From: Verrucomicrobiia bacterium
GTDB taxonomy: Bacteria; Verrucomicrobiota; Verrucomicrobiia; Verrucomicrobiales; DEV007
NCBI GenBank assembly: GCA_030427505.1
Contig: JAUICH010000005.1
Coordinates: 124,001-188,000 of the forward strand
Direction: 5' to 3'
Length of the DNA stretch: 64,000 bases
Below are positions 47,843 to 59,696 of the stretch, piece by piece. The notes under the pieces were generated by a model that did not search any database, was not told the origin of the DNA, and saw only the letters and a program-made list of their open reading frames with translations. Position 1 is the first letter of the stretch. Each line of letters opens with the position of its first letter. The position numbers were made by a program, and so were the translations under genes.

Positions 47843-50800
47843 ATGGCGGAAGTACGGAAAAACCTCGTGGTCGACGGGAACGAAGCCGTCGCGGAAGTCG
47901 CTTACCATTTGAGTGAAGTGGTGGGGATTTACCCCATCACCCCGGCGTCCCCGATGGGGGAATGGGCGGATCAGTGGAGTGTGGAGGGGCGCCCCAATCT
48001 CTGGGGAGCGGTGCCGAAGGTGGTGGAGATGCAGTCGGAGGGCGGGGCCGCCGGGGCCCTTCACGGAGCGCTCCAGGCGGGAGCGCTGGCGACGACGTTC
48101 ACAGCCAGCCAAGGCTTGCTGCTCATGCTGCCGAATCTGTATAAGATCGCGGGGGAACTCACCAGCACGGTGTTTCACATTGCCGCCCGTTCGCTGGCGG
48201 CGCAGGCCCTGTCGATTTTTGGCGATCACAGCGATGTGATGGCCGCCCGTTCGACGGGGTGGGGGATGCTCTTTGCCGCCTCGGTGCAGGAGGCGCTGGA
48301 CCTGGCGCTGGTGGCGCACGCCGCCACGCTGGAGGCCCGGGTGCCGTTCCTGCACATCATGGACGGCTTCCGCACGAGTCACGAAATTCAGAAGATCGAG
48401 GGCCTGGTGGAAGGAGACTATCGTGCATTGATCGACTCGGCGGCAGTGTATGCCCACCGGGCGCGGGCGCTCTCGCCGGATCATCCGGTGGTGAGGGGTA
48501 CGGCGCAGAACCCGGACGTTTATTTTCAGGCTCGGGAGTCAGTGAACCCCTACTACCTGGCCGTGCCGGAGATCGTGCAGGCCAAGATGGACGCGCTGGG
48601 CGCGCGCACCGGGCGGCGCTATCGCCTGTTCGACTACGTGGGCGCGCCGGACGCGGAACGGGTGATCGTGCTGATGGGCTCGGGGTGCGAGGCGGTCCAG
48701 GAGACGGTGGAATACCTGGCCGCCCGGGGCGAAAAAGTGGGCGTGGTGAAGGTGCGGCTTTTCCGGCCCTTCTCCGCCGCGCATTTGCTGGAAGCCCTGC
48801 CCGCCACCGCCCGCGTGGTGGTGGCGCTGGACCGGACCAAGGAGCCGGGCTCAGCCGGGGAACCGCTCTATCAGGATGTCCTGACCGCCGTGGTGGAAGG
48901 GGGCCGGTCCGCCAAGGTCCTCGGTGGGCGCTACGGGCTGTCCTCCAAGGAATTTACCCCGGCGATGATCAAGGGCGTTTTTGACGAAATGGCTGCCGCC
49001 GCGCCGAAGAACCACTTCACGGTGGGCATTCACGATGACGTGTCTCATACCAGCCTGGCTTGGGACCCGGCTTTCAACACCGAACCGGAAGGCGTCACCC
49101 GGGCGGTCTTCTGGGGCCTGGGCTCCGATGGCACGGTGGGCGCGAACAAGAACAGCATTAAGATCATCGCCGCCAGCACGGATCAGCACGCACAGGGCTA
49201 CTTTGTCTATGACTCCAAGAAGGCGGGCGCCCGCACCATTTCGCACCTGCGCTTCGGCACGGAAGAAATTCACGGCACCTACCTGATCCAGCAGGCGGAC
49301 TTCGTGGCGGTGCATCAGTTTGGCTTTCTGGAACGCTACGACACCCTGTCCGTTGCCGCTCCGGGCGCGACGCTGCTGCTGAACAGCCCCTACGGCCCGG
49401 ACGATGTGTGGCCCAAGCTGCCGCGCAAGGTGCAGGAGCAGATCCTGGAGAAAGAGCTGAAGCTGTATGTCATCGACGCCTACCGGATTTCCCGGTCGCT
49501 CCATCTCGGTATGCGCATCAACACGGTGATGCAGGCCTGTTTCTTTGCGCTAAGCCGGGTGCTGGAGCGGGAGCGTGCGATGGAAGAGATCAAGCAGGCC
49601 ATCCGCAAGACCTATGGCAAGCGGGGCAAGGCGGTGGTCGATCAAAACATTGCCGCGGTAGATGCCGCGCTGGAGCACCTCCACGCCGTGACCGTCCCGG
49701 CGGAGACGAACGGCCCGGAACTCGTTCCGCTGATTCCGGACAGTGCCCCCGATTTTATCCGCAACGTCACGGCCCGCCTGCTTGCGGGGGAAGGGGACGA
49801 ACTGCCCGTCAGCGCCTTCCCGCCCGACGGCACCTACCCCAGCCGTACCACGCGCTGGGAAAAACGCGGCATCGCTCAGGAAGTGCCCGTGTGGGAACCG
49901 GACCTGTGTATCCAGTGCGGGAAATGCGTCCTGGTCTGCCCGCACGCAGTGATCCGCGCCAAGGTCTGCGACGAACCGGCCCTGAGCGCCGCGCCGGAGG
50001 GCTTCGAACACGTCAGCGCCAAGTGGCGCGACCTGCCGGAGAAACGCTTCACCCTGCAAGTGGCGCCGGACGACTGCACGGGCTGCTCCCTCTGCGTGGA
50101 AGTGTGCCCGGCCAAGGACAAAAGCCATGTGGGCCGAAAGGCCATCAATATGGCCGCCCGGCAACCGGTGCTCGACCGGCAGCGGGCAAATTGGGATTTC
50201 TTTACCGCCCTGCCCGAACACGGCCGGGCCAATGGTAACGGTCTCAGTCCGTTGAGCTTCCACACGGTGAAGGACATTCAACTGCTCGAACCGCTCTTCG
50301 AATTTTCCGGCGCCTGCGCCGGCTGCGGGGAAACCCCCTACCTGAAGCTGATGTCCCAGCTCTTTGGCGACCGGGCCGTGGTGGCCAACGCCACCGGCTG
50401 CTCCAGCATCTACGGCGGCAACTTGCCCACCACCCCCTGGGCGGTCAACGCGGAGGGGCGCGGCCCCGCCTGGAGCAACTCGCTCTTTGAAGACAACGCC
50501 GAGTTCGGCCTGGGTATGCGCGTGGCCCTGGACGCGCGGCGAGACTTCGCGGAAGATCTTCTCAAACGGCTTGCCGAGCGGGTTGGCGCGGAGTTAGCCG
50601 GGAAAATCCTGGACGCCGATCAGTCCACCGAGGAAGGCATCACCGCTCAACGCCGCCGGGTCGCTCAATTGAAGGAAGCCCTGGGTGGCATCGATACGCC
50701 AGAAGCCCGCGACCTGCTGGCCGTGGCGGACAACCTGACGCGGAAAGATGTCTGGATCATCGGCGGCGATGGCTGGGCTTATGACATCGGTTATGGAGGG

Positions 50801-51427
50801 CTGGACCACGTCCTGGCCAGCCACTACAACGTGAACGTCCTGGTGCTGGACACGGAAGTGTATTCCAATACGGGCGGCCAGGCTTCCAAGGCTACCTCCC
50901 TCGGCGCGGTCGCGAAGTTTGCCGCCGGTGGGAAGCGCACGCCGAAAAAAGACCTGGGTCTGCTGGCCATGGGCTACGGCCATGTGTATGTGGCGCAGGT
51001 CGCCATGGGCGCGCAGGATTCCCAGACCGTGAACGCTTTCTTGGAGGCGGAAGCTCATCCCGGACCTTCCCTCATCATTGCCTACAGCCACTGCATCGCC
51101 CACGGCATCAACATGACCAAGGGCATGGATCAGCAGAAACTGGCGGAACAATCCGGCCACTGGCTGCTCTACCGTTTTAATCCCGCCTTGGCCGAAGAGG
51201 GCCGCACCCCGCTGCGTCTCGACTCCCGGCCCCCGAAGGTTCCGCTCCGGGATTACTTCCTGAGCGAGAACCGCTATCGCCTGCTTCAGCAGAGCGATCC
51301 CAAGACCGCCGCCGAACTGATGGCCGAGGCGCAGGCCCAGGTCGTTGAGAAGCGGCGGCACTACGAAGCGCTGGCTGCTCCCCCGGCCACCGCTGAGAAA
51401 AACACCCCAACCCAAACCCACCCATGA
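47843..51427 (+). CDS. nifJ: Pyruvate:ferredoxin (flavodoxin) oxidoreductase, single-chain
   Basis: 1194 residues from the Met at 47843. Domain order of NifJ is complete: YPITPASPMGEWADQW at the N terminus, the ferredoxin domain with two 4Fe-4S motifs (CIQCGKCVLVCP and CTGCSLCVEVCP), then the TPP-binding half with ACAGCGETPYLKL and GCSSIYGGNLP, and AHGINMTKGMDQQ near the end. It converts pyruvate and CoA to acetyl-CoA with reduction of ferredoxin. It overlaps the DHOD-like gene (ATGA). Confidence 0.95.
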   Translation: MAEVRKNLVVDGNEAVAEVAYHLSEVVGIYPITPASPMGEWADQWSVEGRPNLWGAVPKVVEMQSEGGAAGALHGALQAGALATTFTASQGLLLMLPNLYKIAGELTSTVFHIAARSLAAQALSIFGDHSDVMAARSTGWGMLFAASVQEALDLALVAHAATLEARVPFLHIMDGFRTSHEIQKIEGLVEGDYRALIDSAAVYAHRARALSPDHPVVRGTAQNPDVYFQARESVNPYYLAVPEIVQAKMDALGARTGRRYRLFDYVGAPDAERVIVLMGSGCEAVQETVEYLAARGEKVGVVKVRLFRPFSAAHLLEALPATARVVVALDRTKEPGSAGEPLYQDVLTAVVEGGRSAKVLGGRYGLSSKEFTPAMIKGVFDEMAAAAPKNHFTVGIHDDVSHTSLAWDPAFNTEPEGVTRAVFWGLGSDGTVGANKNSIKIIAASTDQHAQGYFVYDSKKAGARTISHLRFGTEEIHGTYLIQQADFVAVHQFGFLERYDTLSVAAPGATLLLNSPYGPDDVWPKLPRKVQEQILEKELKLYVIDAYRISRSLHLGMRINTVMQACFFALSRVLERERAMEEIKQAIRKTYGKRGKAVVDQNIAAVDAALEHLHAVTVPAETNGPELVPLIPDSAPDFIRNVTARLLAGEGDELPVSAFPPDGTYPSRTTRWEKRGIAQEVPVWEPDLCIQCGKCVLVCPHAVIRAKVCDEPALSAAPEGFEHVSAKWRDLPEKRFTLQVAPDDCTGCSLCVEVCPAKDKSHVGRKAINMAARQPVLDRQRANWDFFTALPEHGRANGNGLSPLSFHTVKDIQLLEPLFEFSGACAGCGETPYLKLMSQLFGDRAVVANATGCSSIYGGNLPTTPWAVNAEGRGPAWSNSLFEDNAEFGLGMRVALDARRDFAEDLLKRLAERVGAELAGKILDADQSTEEGITAQRRRVAQLKEALGGIDTPEARDLLAVADNLTRKDVWIIGGDGWAYDIGYGGLDHVLASHYNVNVLVLDTEVYSNTGGQASKATSLGAVAKFAAGGKRTPKKDLGLLAMGYGHVYVAQVAMGAQDSQTVNAFLEAEAHPGPSLIIAYSHCIAHGINMTKGMDQQKLAEQSGHWLLYRFNPALAEEGRTPLRLDSRPPKVPLRDYFLSENRYRLLQQSDPKTAAELMAEAQAQVVEKRRHYEALAAPPATAEKNTPTQTHP

Positions 51428-52440
51428 AACCAAATCTTGAAATCGACTACCTGGGTTTGCGCCTGGCGCACCCCATAGTCGCTTCAGCGGGGCCCCTCAC
51501 CGGAACGGTCGAGGGGTTTCGCCGCCTGGAAGCCGGCGGCGCGTCCGCCATCGTCATGCACTCACTATTTGAGGAGCAGATCATCGAGGAAGCCCGAGCC
51601 ACGGATCACTTCCTGGAATACGGGACCGAAAGTTATGGCGAGGCTCTGAGCTACATCCACGAACCAGTGAACCTGAGCATTGGGCCCGAAGGCTACCTTT
51701 CCCTCCTGGCCAAGGCTCGCGCCGAAGTGCGGGTGCCGATCATCGGCAGCCTGAACGGCGTCACCCCTGGCGGCTGGAGCGACTACGCGGAGGAGATTGA
51801 GAAAGCGGGCGCCGATGCCCTGGAGCTGAACCTCTATAACCTGCCCACCGATCCTGAGATCAGCGGGGCGGAGATCGAGGAACAGTATCTCTACGTGGTG
51901 AAGGAAGTGCGGGCCAAGGTATCCATTCCCCTGGCAGTCAAGCTGTCGCCCTTTCTGAGCGCGCCAGCCCACATGATTCGTCAACTGGTGGACGCAGGAG
52001 TGGATGGCGTTGTGTTGTTCAACCGCTTTTATCAGCCGGACTTCGATCTTGATGAACTGAAGGTGGTCCCCAACCTGGTGCTGAGTTCGTCCCAGGAAAT
52101 GCGCTTGCCGTTGCGCTGGGTGGCCATTTTGCACGGGATGGTGGAGGCGGATTTCGCCATCACTTCCGGCGTCCATTGCACCACCGACGTCCTCAAGGGT
52201 TTGATGGCGGGTGCGCGAGCTGTCATGACCACCTCCGAAGTGCTGCTCCATGGTCCGGAACGGATCGGGGAAATGGTGCAAGAATTGGAAACCTGGATGG
52301 AAGAGCGGGAGTACGAATCCGTGGTGCAGATGTTAGGCTCCATGAGCCGCTGCCGGGTGGAAGACCCCAGCGTGTTCGAGCGGGCCAACTACCGGAAGAC
52401 CCTGCTCTCCTGGCGACCGGACCCGGTCTTGGGGCATTGA
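51424..52440 (+). CDS. Dihydroorotate dehydrogenase-like flavoprotein
   Basis: 338 residues, coupled to nifJ by a four-base overlap. TIM-barrel with LEIDYLGLRLAHPIVASAGPLTG at the start and FMN-site segments VRVPIIGSLNGVTPGGW, LAVKLSPF and TSGVHCTTDVLKGLMAGARAV. This class commonly accompanies nifJ in anaerobes, and the electron acceptor and true substrate are uncertain; it is not the pyrimidine pyrD. The conserved co-occurrence suggests shared ferredoxin or pyridine chemistry (inference). Confidence 0.8.
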   Translation: MKPNLEIDYLGLRLAHPIVASAGPLTGTVEGFRRLEAGGASAIVMHSLFEEQIIEEARATDHFLEYGTESYGEALSYIHEPVNLSIGPEGYLSLLAKARAEVRVPIIGSLNGVTPGGWSDYAEEIEKAGADALELNLYNLPTDPEISGAEIEEQYLYVVKEVRAKVSIPLAVKLSPFLSAPAHMIRQLVDAGVDGVVLFNRFYQPDFDLDELKVVPNLVLSSSQEMRLPLRWVAILHGMVEADFAITSGVHCTTDVLKGLMAGARAVMTTSEVLLHGPERIGEMVQELETWMEEREYESVVQMLGSMSRCRVEDPSVFERANYRKTLLSWRPDPVLGH

Positions 52441-52568
52441 TCCTCAGAATCGGTTCCGGACGCGGGACAGAATAAGGAATTTCACAAATTGAAAGACAGC
52501 CGTGCTATTCGCGTCCGCTTTAATAAGCGAAGGTTTCTGTCGATCGAACGGAGTGGCCGATAAGTTAG

Positions 52569-54449
<1,881 letters not shown>

Positions 54450-54466
<17 letters not shown>

Positions 54467-54842
54467 AAAGAAACCCAAGGCGCCGTCCAGCGGCGGGCAT
54501 CGCGAAGGCGCCGCCCGTTTCAGTCGCGCAGTGGGGCAGCGGGAGGAACGGCTGCTCCGGTCCCGCCGGAAGAAGCCGGGCAGCGTGTGGTCGGGTTTCG
54601 GCTTCTTTGGGCTGGTTGGCTGGGCTATCGTGGTTCCAACATTAATCGGGGCCGCCATCGGTAGGTGGCTGGACCGGACCTATCCGGGGGAGCGCTCGTG
54701 GACGCTGGCGCTGCTCCTGGCCGGGCTGGTCCTGGGCTGTCTGAACGCCTGGCGCTGGATCGCCGGGGAACACCGCGAAATCGAAAACGAAGGCCGGAAC
54801 GGCCGCGACAAAGGCAAGGATTCGTCCGATTCCCATGAATGA
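54450..54842 (+). CDS. atpQ: N-ATPase accessory subunit Q (AtpI-like)
   Basis: 130 residues from the Met at 54450, overlapping the end of atpC. A basic N terminus precedes two membrane helices (SGFGFFGLVGWAIVVPTLIGAAIGRWLD and WTLALLLAGLVLGCLNAWRWI), then a charged tail. This AtpI-like two-helix protein is a hallmark of the N-ATPase operon, proposed to aid c-ring assembly or ion transport. Confidence 0.75.
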
Positions 54843-55179
54843 CACCCTCTTTCTCCTCGTGGCCCTGGTGAGCGGGTTCGCCGCGGGTGTGCTCTTTTTT
54901 GGCGGCCTGTGGCTGACGGTGCGCCGGTTGCCCACGATGAAACATCCGGGCCTGGTGTTTTTGCTCAGTTACGTAGTCAGGCTGGCCGTGGTGCTGGGCC
55001 TGGTGTGGTGGCTTAGTAGGGGTGGCCTGCCTGCTATCGGGTTGTGCATGGCGGGCTTTCTGGTGGCCAGGTTTGTCCTGATCCGGGCGGTGCGAAGCGC
55101 CGTGGGTGGGGAGCCAGAGCCAGGAGCTTCCGCCGCCGTAACCTCGACTTCCTCCCCGTCCGGTGACGATTCTGAATAA
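54835..55179 (+). CDS. atpR: N-ATPase accessory subunit R
   Basis: 114 residues with three hydrophobic helices (TLFLLVALVSGFAAGVLFFGGLWL, HPGLVFLLSYVVRLAVVLGLVWW, GLPAIGLCMAGFLVARFVLI). Size, helix number and position between atpQ and atpB define AtpR of N-ATPases. Overlaps atpQ by eight bases. Confidence 0.8.
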   Translation: MNDTLFLLVALVSGFAAGVLFFGGLWLTVRRLPTMKHPGLVFLLSYVVRLAVVLGLVWWLSRGGLPAIGLCMAGFLVARFVLIRAVRSAVGGEPEPGASAAVTSTSSPSGDDSE

Positions 55180-55181
55180 CC

Positions 55182-55889
55182 ATGCACCTGAGTCCTGACG
55201 AAATCGTTTTCTGGGACTTCGGCTGGGGACAGCTGAACCTGACCATCGTGACCACCTGGGTCCTGATGGTGGTCATGGGCGTGGGGGCGTGGCTGGTGAC
55301 ACGGCGGCTTTCCACGGAGGCGCGGGTGCCCCGGTGGCAGATCCTGCTGGAGACGCTGGTGGCGGGCATCCGGGACCAGATTGAAGACGTGGGCCTGCCG
55401 CGGGCGGCACATTACTTGCCCTTCATCGGCACCCTGTTTCTCTTCATCGCGGTGGCGAACTTGTGCACCATTTTTCCCGGCTACGAACCGCCGACGGGAT
55501 CGCTCTCCACCACGGCGGCGTTGGCGATCTGCGTGTTCGTGGCGGTGCCGTTCTTTGGCGTGACCTCGCGGGGAGTGGTGGGCTATTTGAAAACCTACCT
55601 GGAGCCGACTTTCCTGATGCTGCCCTTCAACCTGATCAGCGAGCTGTCCCGCACCCTGGCGCTGGCGGTGCGTCTCTTTGGCAACATCATGAGCGGCTCG
55701 ATGATCCTGGGCATTCTCATCAGCATTGCGCCGCTGTTTTTTCCGATCTTCATGACTGCGCTGGGTCTGCTGACGGGGCTGGTGCAGGCCTATATTTTCA
55801 GCATTTTGGCGACGGTGTACATCGCCGCCGCGGCACGAAACACTCCCGAAGGCGGGAGCGCGGACGGCGCCGCCACCGTTTCCGATTGA
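55182..55889 (+). CDS. atpB: N-ATPase a subunit
   Basis: 235 residues, several membrane helices. The essential Arg lies in SELSRTLALAVRLFGNIMSGSMILG; the following helix carries LLTGLVQAYIFSILATVYIAAA. Stator half-channel subunit beside the c ring. Starts two bases after atpR. Confidence 0.9.
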   Translation: MHLSPDEIVFWDFGWGQLNLTIVTTWVLMVVMGVGAWLVTRRLSTEARVPRWQILLETLVAGIRDQIEDVGLPRAAHYLPFIGTLFLFIAVANLCTIFPGYEPPTGSLSTTAALAICVFVAVPFFGVTSRGVVGYLKTYLEPTFLMLPFNLISELSRTLALAVRLFGNIMSGSMILGILISIAPLFFPIFMTALGLLTGLVQAYIFSILATVYIAAAARNTPEGGSADGAATVSD

Positions 55890-55954
55890 ATGACACCTCG
55901 AACCCGGACTTCCAAGAACCAGAACACAGCCTAGCAACCACACCAAGCATACCC

Positions 55955-56236
55955 ATGGACCTCACCAATTTAACCGTCTTAGTCTCCGTCGCCGGGGCGA
56001 GCCTTTCCACCGCGATCGGCTGCTTCGCGCCCGCCCTGGGGCAGGGCCGCGCCGTGGCCACGGCGTTGTCTTCGTTGGCCTCCCAGCCGGATGCCGCCGG
56101 AACCATCACGCGCACCCTGTTCGTGGGGCTGGCGATGATCGAGTCGCTGGCCATCTACGCCTTTGTCGTGTCGATGATCCTCATCTTCGCCAATCCCTTC
56201 TGGAACTACGCGATTTCAGCCGCCGTGGAAAAGTAG
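55955..56236 (+). CDS. atpE: N-ATPase c subunit with Na+-binding signature
   Basis: 93 residues from the Met at 55955, two helices. The ion site is MIESLAIY in helix 2 (E63, S64, Y68) and GQG in helix 1 (Q30). These correspond with constant offset to Q32, E65, S66 and Y70 of the sodium F-ATPase of Ilyobacter tartaricus, so Na+ coupling is predicted. N-ATPase c rings have in other bacteria an odd placement of Glu; here only the one in helix 2 was seen. Confidence 0.9.
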   Translation: MDLTNLTVLVSVAGASLSTAIGCFAPALGQGRAVATALSSLASQPDAAGTITRTLFVGLAMIESLAIYAFVVSMILIFANPFWNYAISAAVEK

Positions 56237-56279
56237 GCGGCTCACCCACTCACTTTTCTTTCGTCCCGGTCACCCCATC

Positions 56280-57059
56280 ATGCCCATCGACTGGTTCACC
56301 GTTGTCGCACAGATCCTGAACTTCCTGGTTCTGGTCTGGATTCTGAGGCGTTTTCTCTACCGGCCGATTCTGCGGGCGATGGATGCGCGGCGGAAGCAGG
56401 TGGAGGAAAGCGTGTTGGCCGCGGAGCGGGAGAAAGAGGCCGCCGCGAAGGAGCGGGCGGAGTTCGAACAAAAGAGCCGCGACCTGGAACGCGAGCGCGA
56501 CGCGACCCTGAACGCGGCGGCGCGTGAGGCACAGGAAGAACGGACCCGGCTGCTTCAGGAGGCTCGGGAAGAATTTCAGTCCCTGCGCACCCATTGGCGG
56601 GAAGCGCTGCGCCGGGACCAGGGCGCTCTGGAGGGCGAACTGGCCACCCTGGTGCAGCGAGAAGCTTTGGCGGTGGCGGGGCAACTGATGCACGACTTGG
56701 CGGACGCCGATCTCCAGGAGCGCCTAACTAGGCAGTTCATCCAAAAGCTCAAGAGCCTGTCCGCGGCGGAGAAGAAGGGGCTGACGGAACCCTTCGAACG
56801 GAAAGGCGGGGGCGTGGCCACGGTGCGCAGCGCTTTCGAACTGAGCCAGGAACTGCGTGAGGCCGTGGGTGGCGCCGTGCATGAGGTTCTGGGGCCGGAG
56901 GCCAAGCCAACCTTTGAAACCCAGCCCGCTCTGGGCGCGGGTCTGGAACTGGCGGTGGACGGGCGGAAGGCGTCGTGGACGCCGGGCAGTTACCTGGACT
57001 CCCTGGAAGACAGCCTGCGAGACCTGATGCAGCGGCACAGAGGAGACGATGGAAACTAA
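56280..57059 (+). CDS. atpF: N-ATPase b subunit with extended C terminus
   Basis: 259 residues, longer than the usual ~160. One N-terminal membrane helix ([20 protein letters not shown]) is followed by a long coiled coil, then a C-terminal region ([26 protein letters not shown]...[18 protein letters not shown]) resembling the delta-subunit C terminus. That fits the absence of a separate atpH in the operon. Overlaps atpA by eleven bases. Confidence 0.85.
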   Translation: MPIDWFTVVAQILNFLVLVWILRRFLYRPILRAMDARRKQVEESVLAAEREKEAAAKERAEFEQKSRDLERERDATLNAAAREAQEERTRLLQEAREEFQSLRTHWREALRRDQGALEGELATLVQREALAVAGQLMHDLADADLQERLTRQFIQKLKSLSAAEKKGLTEPFERKGGGVATVRSAFELSQELREAVGGAVHEVLGPEAKPTFETQPALGAGLELAVDGRKASWTPGSYLDSLEDSLRDLMQRHRGDDGN

Positions 57060-58617
57060 GCCTGAACCTGGAGCCGGATTGCTTCGTTCCGCTCAGGAGG
57101 CCCTGGGCGCGGTGGCCCGCGCGCGGTCGGCCCACCGCGCGGGATTGGTGACGCGGGAAACCGGTCTGGTGCACACCGTCTCCACCGGGGTGGCGCGGGT
57201 CTCCGGCCTGCCCAACGTGGGTTACGAGGAACTGGTCCGGTTTGACAGCGGAGACTACGGCATTGCCTTCAACCTGGACGAGGATGATCTGGGCGTGATC
57301 CTCCTCTGCGACAGCTCGCGCATCCTCAACGGCACAGAGGTGCGGCGCACCTACCGGGTGATGGACGTGCCGGTGGGGCCCGAACTGCTGGGAAGGGTAA
57401 TTGATCCCCTGGGGAACCCGCTGGATGGAGGAGCGGCGCCGTCCACCGCCGCGCGGCTTCCGATCGAGCGGCCCGCGCCCGCCATCGTGGATCGTGCACC
57501 GGTGACGAAACCGCTTCAGACCGGAATCAAGGCCATCGACGCGCTCATCCCCGTGGGGCGTGGCCAGCGGGAACTGATCCTGGGCGACCGGCAAACAGGG
57601 AAGACGGCCATCGCGCTGGACACCATCGTCAACCAGCGGAATGAGAACCTGGTGTGCATCTATTGCACCATCGGCCAGCGGGCTTCTTCGGTGGCGCGGG
57701 GGCTGGCCTCGCTGCGGGAGCGCGGAGCCTTCGAACACACCGTTGCCGTGGTGACGGAAGGGAATGACGCGCCGGGGCTGCGCTACATCGCGCCTTACGC
57801 GGCGACATCCATTGGCGAATTTTTCATGGCTCAGGGCCAGGACGTGCTGATCGTGTATGACGACCTGACGCACCACGCGCGGGCCTATCGCGAACTTTCG
57901 CTGCTGCTGCGCCGTCCGCCGGGCCGGGAGGCGTATCCGGGCGACATCTTTTACATTCACTCCCGGTTGCTGGAGCGTTCCACTCACTTGGTGGAAGCTC
58001 TCGGAGGGGGTTCGATGACAGCTCTGCCGATCATCGAGACGGAGGCGGAGAACATCGCGGACTACATTCCCACGAACCTCATCTCAATCACGGACGGACA
58101 GATTTACCTGTCGCCCGGCCTGTTCGAACTGGGCGTACTGCCCGCCATTGACATCGGCAAGTCCGTGTCGCGCGTGGGCGGGAAAGCGCAGCTCCCCGCC
58201 TTTCACCAACTGGCCGGGCCGCTGAAGCTGGCGTATTCCCAGTTTGAAGAGATGGAAGTGTTCGCCCGCTTCGGGACGCGATTGGACGAGCGCACCCGGG
58301 GGATCATCGAGCACGGGAAGCGCATCCGGGCGATCTTGCAGCAGCCAGAGTTCGGGCCGCTGCCGGTGGACGAACAACTGGCGCTGTTAGTGGCCTTGAC
58401 CGCCGGGGTGTTTGATGCCGTGCCACTGGAAGCCATGCCCGCCGCCGAGGAGGCGGTGCGCCAGGTGCCGCGCGCGGGGTTACCGCCGGCGCTGCTGGCC
58501 GATCTTCATTCGCCTCAGGGACTGGATGCCGAGGGACGGGCCGCCATAGCGAAAGCGGCGCGGGAGGCGGTGACCAGATTCCTGCCCGCCGAAGCCACAA
58601 GCAAAGCTAACGCCTAA
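57049..58617 (+). CDS. atpA: N-ATPase alpha subunit
   Basis: 522 residues. Walker A is GDRQTGKT (about 179-186), Walker [17 protein letters not shown], and the helix-rich end LYSPG-type motif appears as [26 protein letters not shown]. Non-catalytic nucleotide-binding head subunit. Confidence 0.95.
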   Translation: METKPEPGAGLLRSAQEALGAVARARSAHRAGLVTRETGLVHTVSTGVARVSGLPNVGYEELVRFDSGDYGIAFNLDEDDLGVILLCDSSRILNGTEVRRTYRVMDVPVGPELLGRVIDPLGNPLDGGAAPSTAARLPIERPAPAIVDRAPVTKPLQTGIKAIDALIPVGRGQRELILGDRQTGKTAIALDTIVNQRNENLVCIYCTIGQRASSVARGLASLRERGAFEHTVAVVTEGNDAPGLRYIAPYAATSIGEFFMAQGQDVLIVYDDLTHHARAYRELSLLLRRPPGREAYPGDIFYIHSRLLERSTHLVEALGGGSMTALPIIETEAENIADYIPTNLISITDGQIYLSPGLFELGVLPAIDIGKSVSRVGGKAQLPAFHQLAGPLKLAYSQFEEMEVFARFGTRLDERTRGIIEHGKRIRAILQQPEFGPLPVDEQLALLVALTAGVFDAVPLEAMPAAEEAVRQVPRAGLPPALLADLHSPQGLDAEGRAAIAKAAREAVTRFLPAEATSKANA

Positions 58618-58618
58618 C

Positions 58619-59542
58619 ATGAGCGATTCACTACCCCTCCTGCGCCACCGTCTGAAGATCGCGGGCGATCTGGGGGCCGTGGTGAAGACGATGAAGGCGA
58701 TGGCGGCGGCGAGCATTACCCAGTTTGAGCAGGCGGCGAGCGCACTGGAGGAGTATGCCCGCGCGGTGGAACTGAGCCTCGCGCTGTATTTCCGGCAGCA
58801 TCCTTCCTCCGGAACGGCGGGTACGAAAGGAGAGGGACTGATCCCGCCCCCGGCGCCCCGGGGGACAGCGCGGCGCGGGGCGCTGCTGGTCTTTGGTACC
58901 GACCAGGGGATGGTCGGGCAGTTTAATGAATCGCTGGTGGAAAAGGTAGTGGGCCGCTTGGCGGAGGAGCCCGAGCCGCCGCTGATCTGGGCGGTGGGGG
59001 AACGGATTCAGTACCGGCTGGAGAACGCGGGCTATGTGCCCGCGCGGGTGTTTCCAGCGCCGAATTCCACGGAGGCCATCGCGCCGCTGATCGCGTCTAT
59101 TCTCGAAGAAATCGAGGGGGCTTGGGAAGGCGGCGCGGCGGGGAACGTCAGTTTCTGCCGGAACCGGCCGCTGTCTCGGGCGCGGTATGAATTTTCGTGG
59201 AGTTGCTTGCTGCCGCTGGACGAGCATTGGGAAGCGCGGTTCCGCCACCTGCCGTGGCCCAGCGGGAACTTGCCGGAACTCGTGCACGAGACACCGGGGA
59301 CGCTGGCCGCGTTCGTCAGCCAGTATCTCTTTGTCTCCCTGTTCCGGGCCTGCGCGGAGTCTGCCGCCGCGGAGAACGGAGCTCGCCTGGCGGCGATGCA
59401 GCGGGCGGAAAAGAACATCGAAGAACGGCAACACGATCTTCAACAGGACTTCAACCGGCAGCGACAGAAGGGGATCGACGAAGAGTTGTTCGATTTGCTG
59501 GCGGGTTACGAGGCGCTTTCCAAGCCCGGCGGGCGGGACTGA
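58619..59542 (+). CDS. atpG: N-ATPase gamma subunit
   Basis: 307 residues. The N terminus LRHRLKIAGDLGAVVKTMKAMAAASITQFEQA and the C terminus (AQRAEKNIEERQHDLQQDFNRQRQKGIDEELFDLLAGYEAL) form the central coiled-coil shaft. It is the last gene of the atp operon; the stop at 59542 is followed by a 154-base gap before glgX with no strong terminator seen. Confidence 0.85.
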   Translation: MSDSLPLLRHRLKIAGDLGAVVKTMKAMAAASITQFEQAASALEEYARAVELSLALYFRQHPSSGTAGTKGEGLIPPPAPRGTARRGALLVFGTDQGMVGQFNESLVEKVVGRLAEEPEPPLIWAVGERIQYRLENAGYVPARVFPAPNSTEAIAPLIASILEEIEGAWEGGAAGNVSFCRNRPLSRARYEFSWSCLLPLDEHWEARFRHLPWPSGNLPELVHETPGTLAAFVSQYLFVSLFRACAESAAAENGARLAAMQRAEKNIEERQHDLQQDFNRQRQKGIDEELFDLLAGYEALSKPGGRD

Positions 59543-59696
59543 GGAAAGCCATTTTGGCCCGCCAACCACCAGGGATAGCGGTTCCACCCATCGCGCATGG
59601 ATTGGCGGCGGAAACGCGTGCTTTGTGGGAGACTGCGTAGGTTGGGTTCTTCAAGATCGATCCGGTAGAGGAAAGCTTTAACATCCCGTTTAGAAG

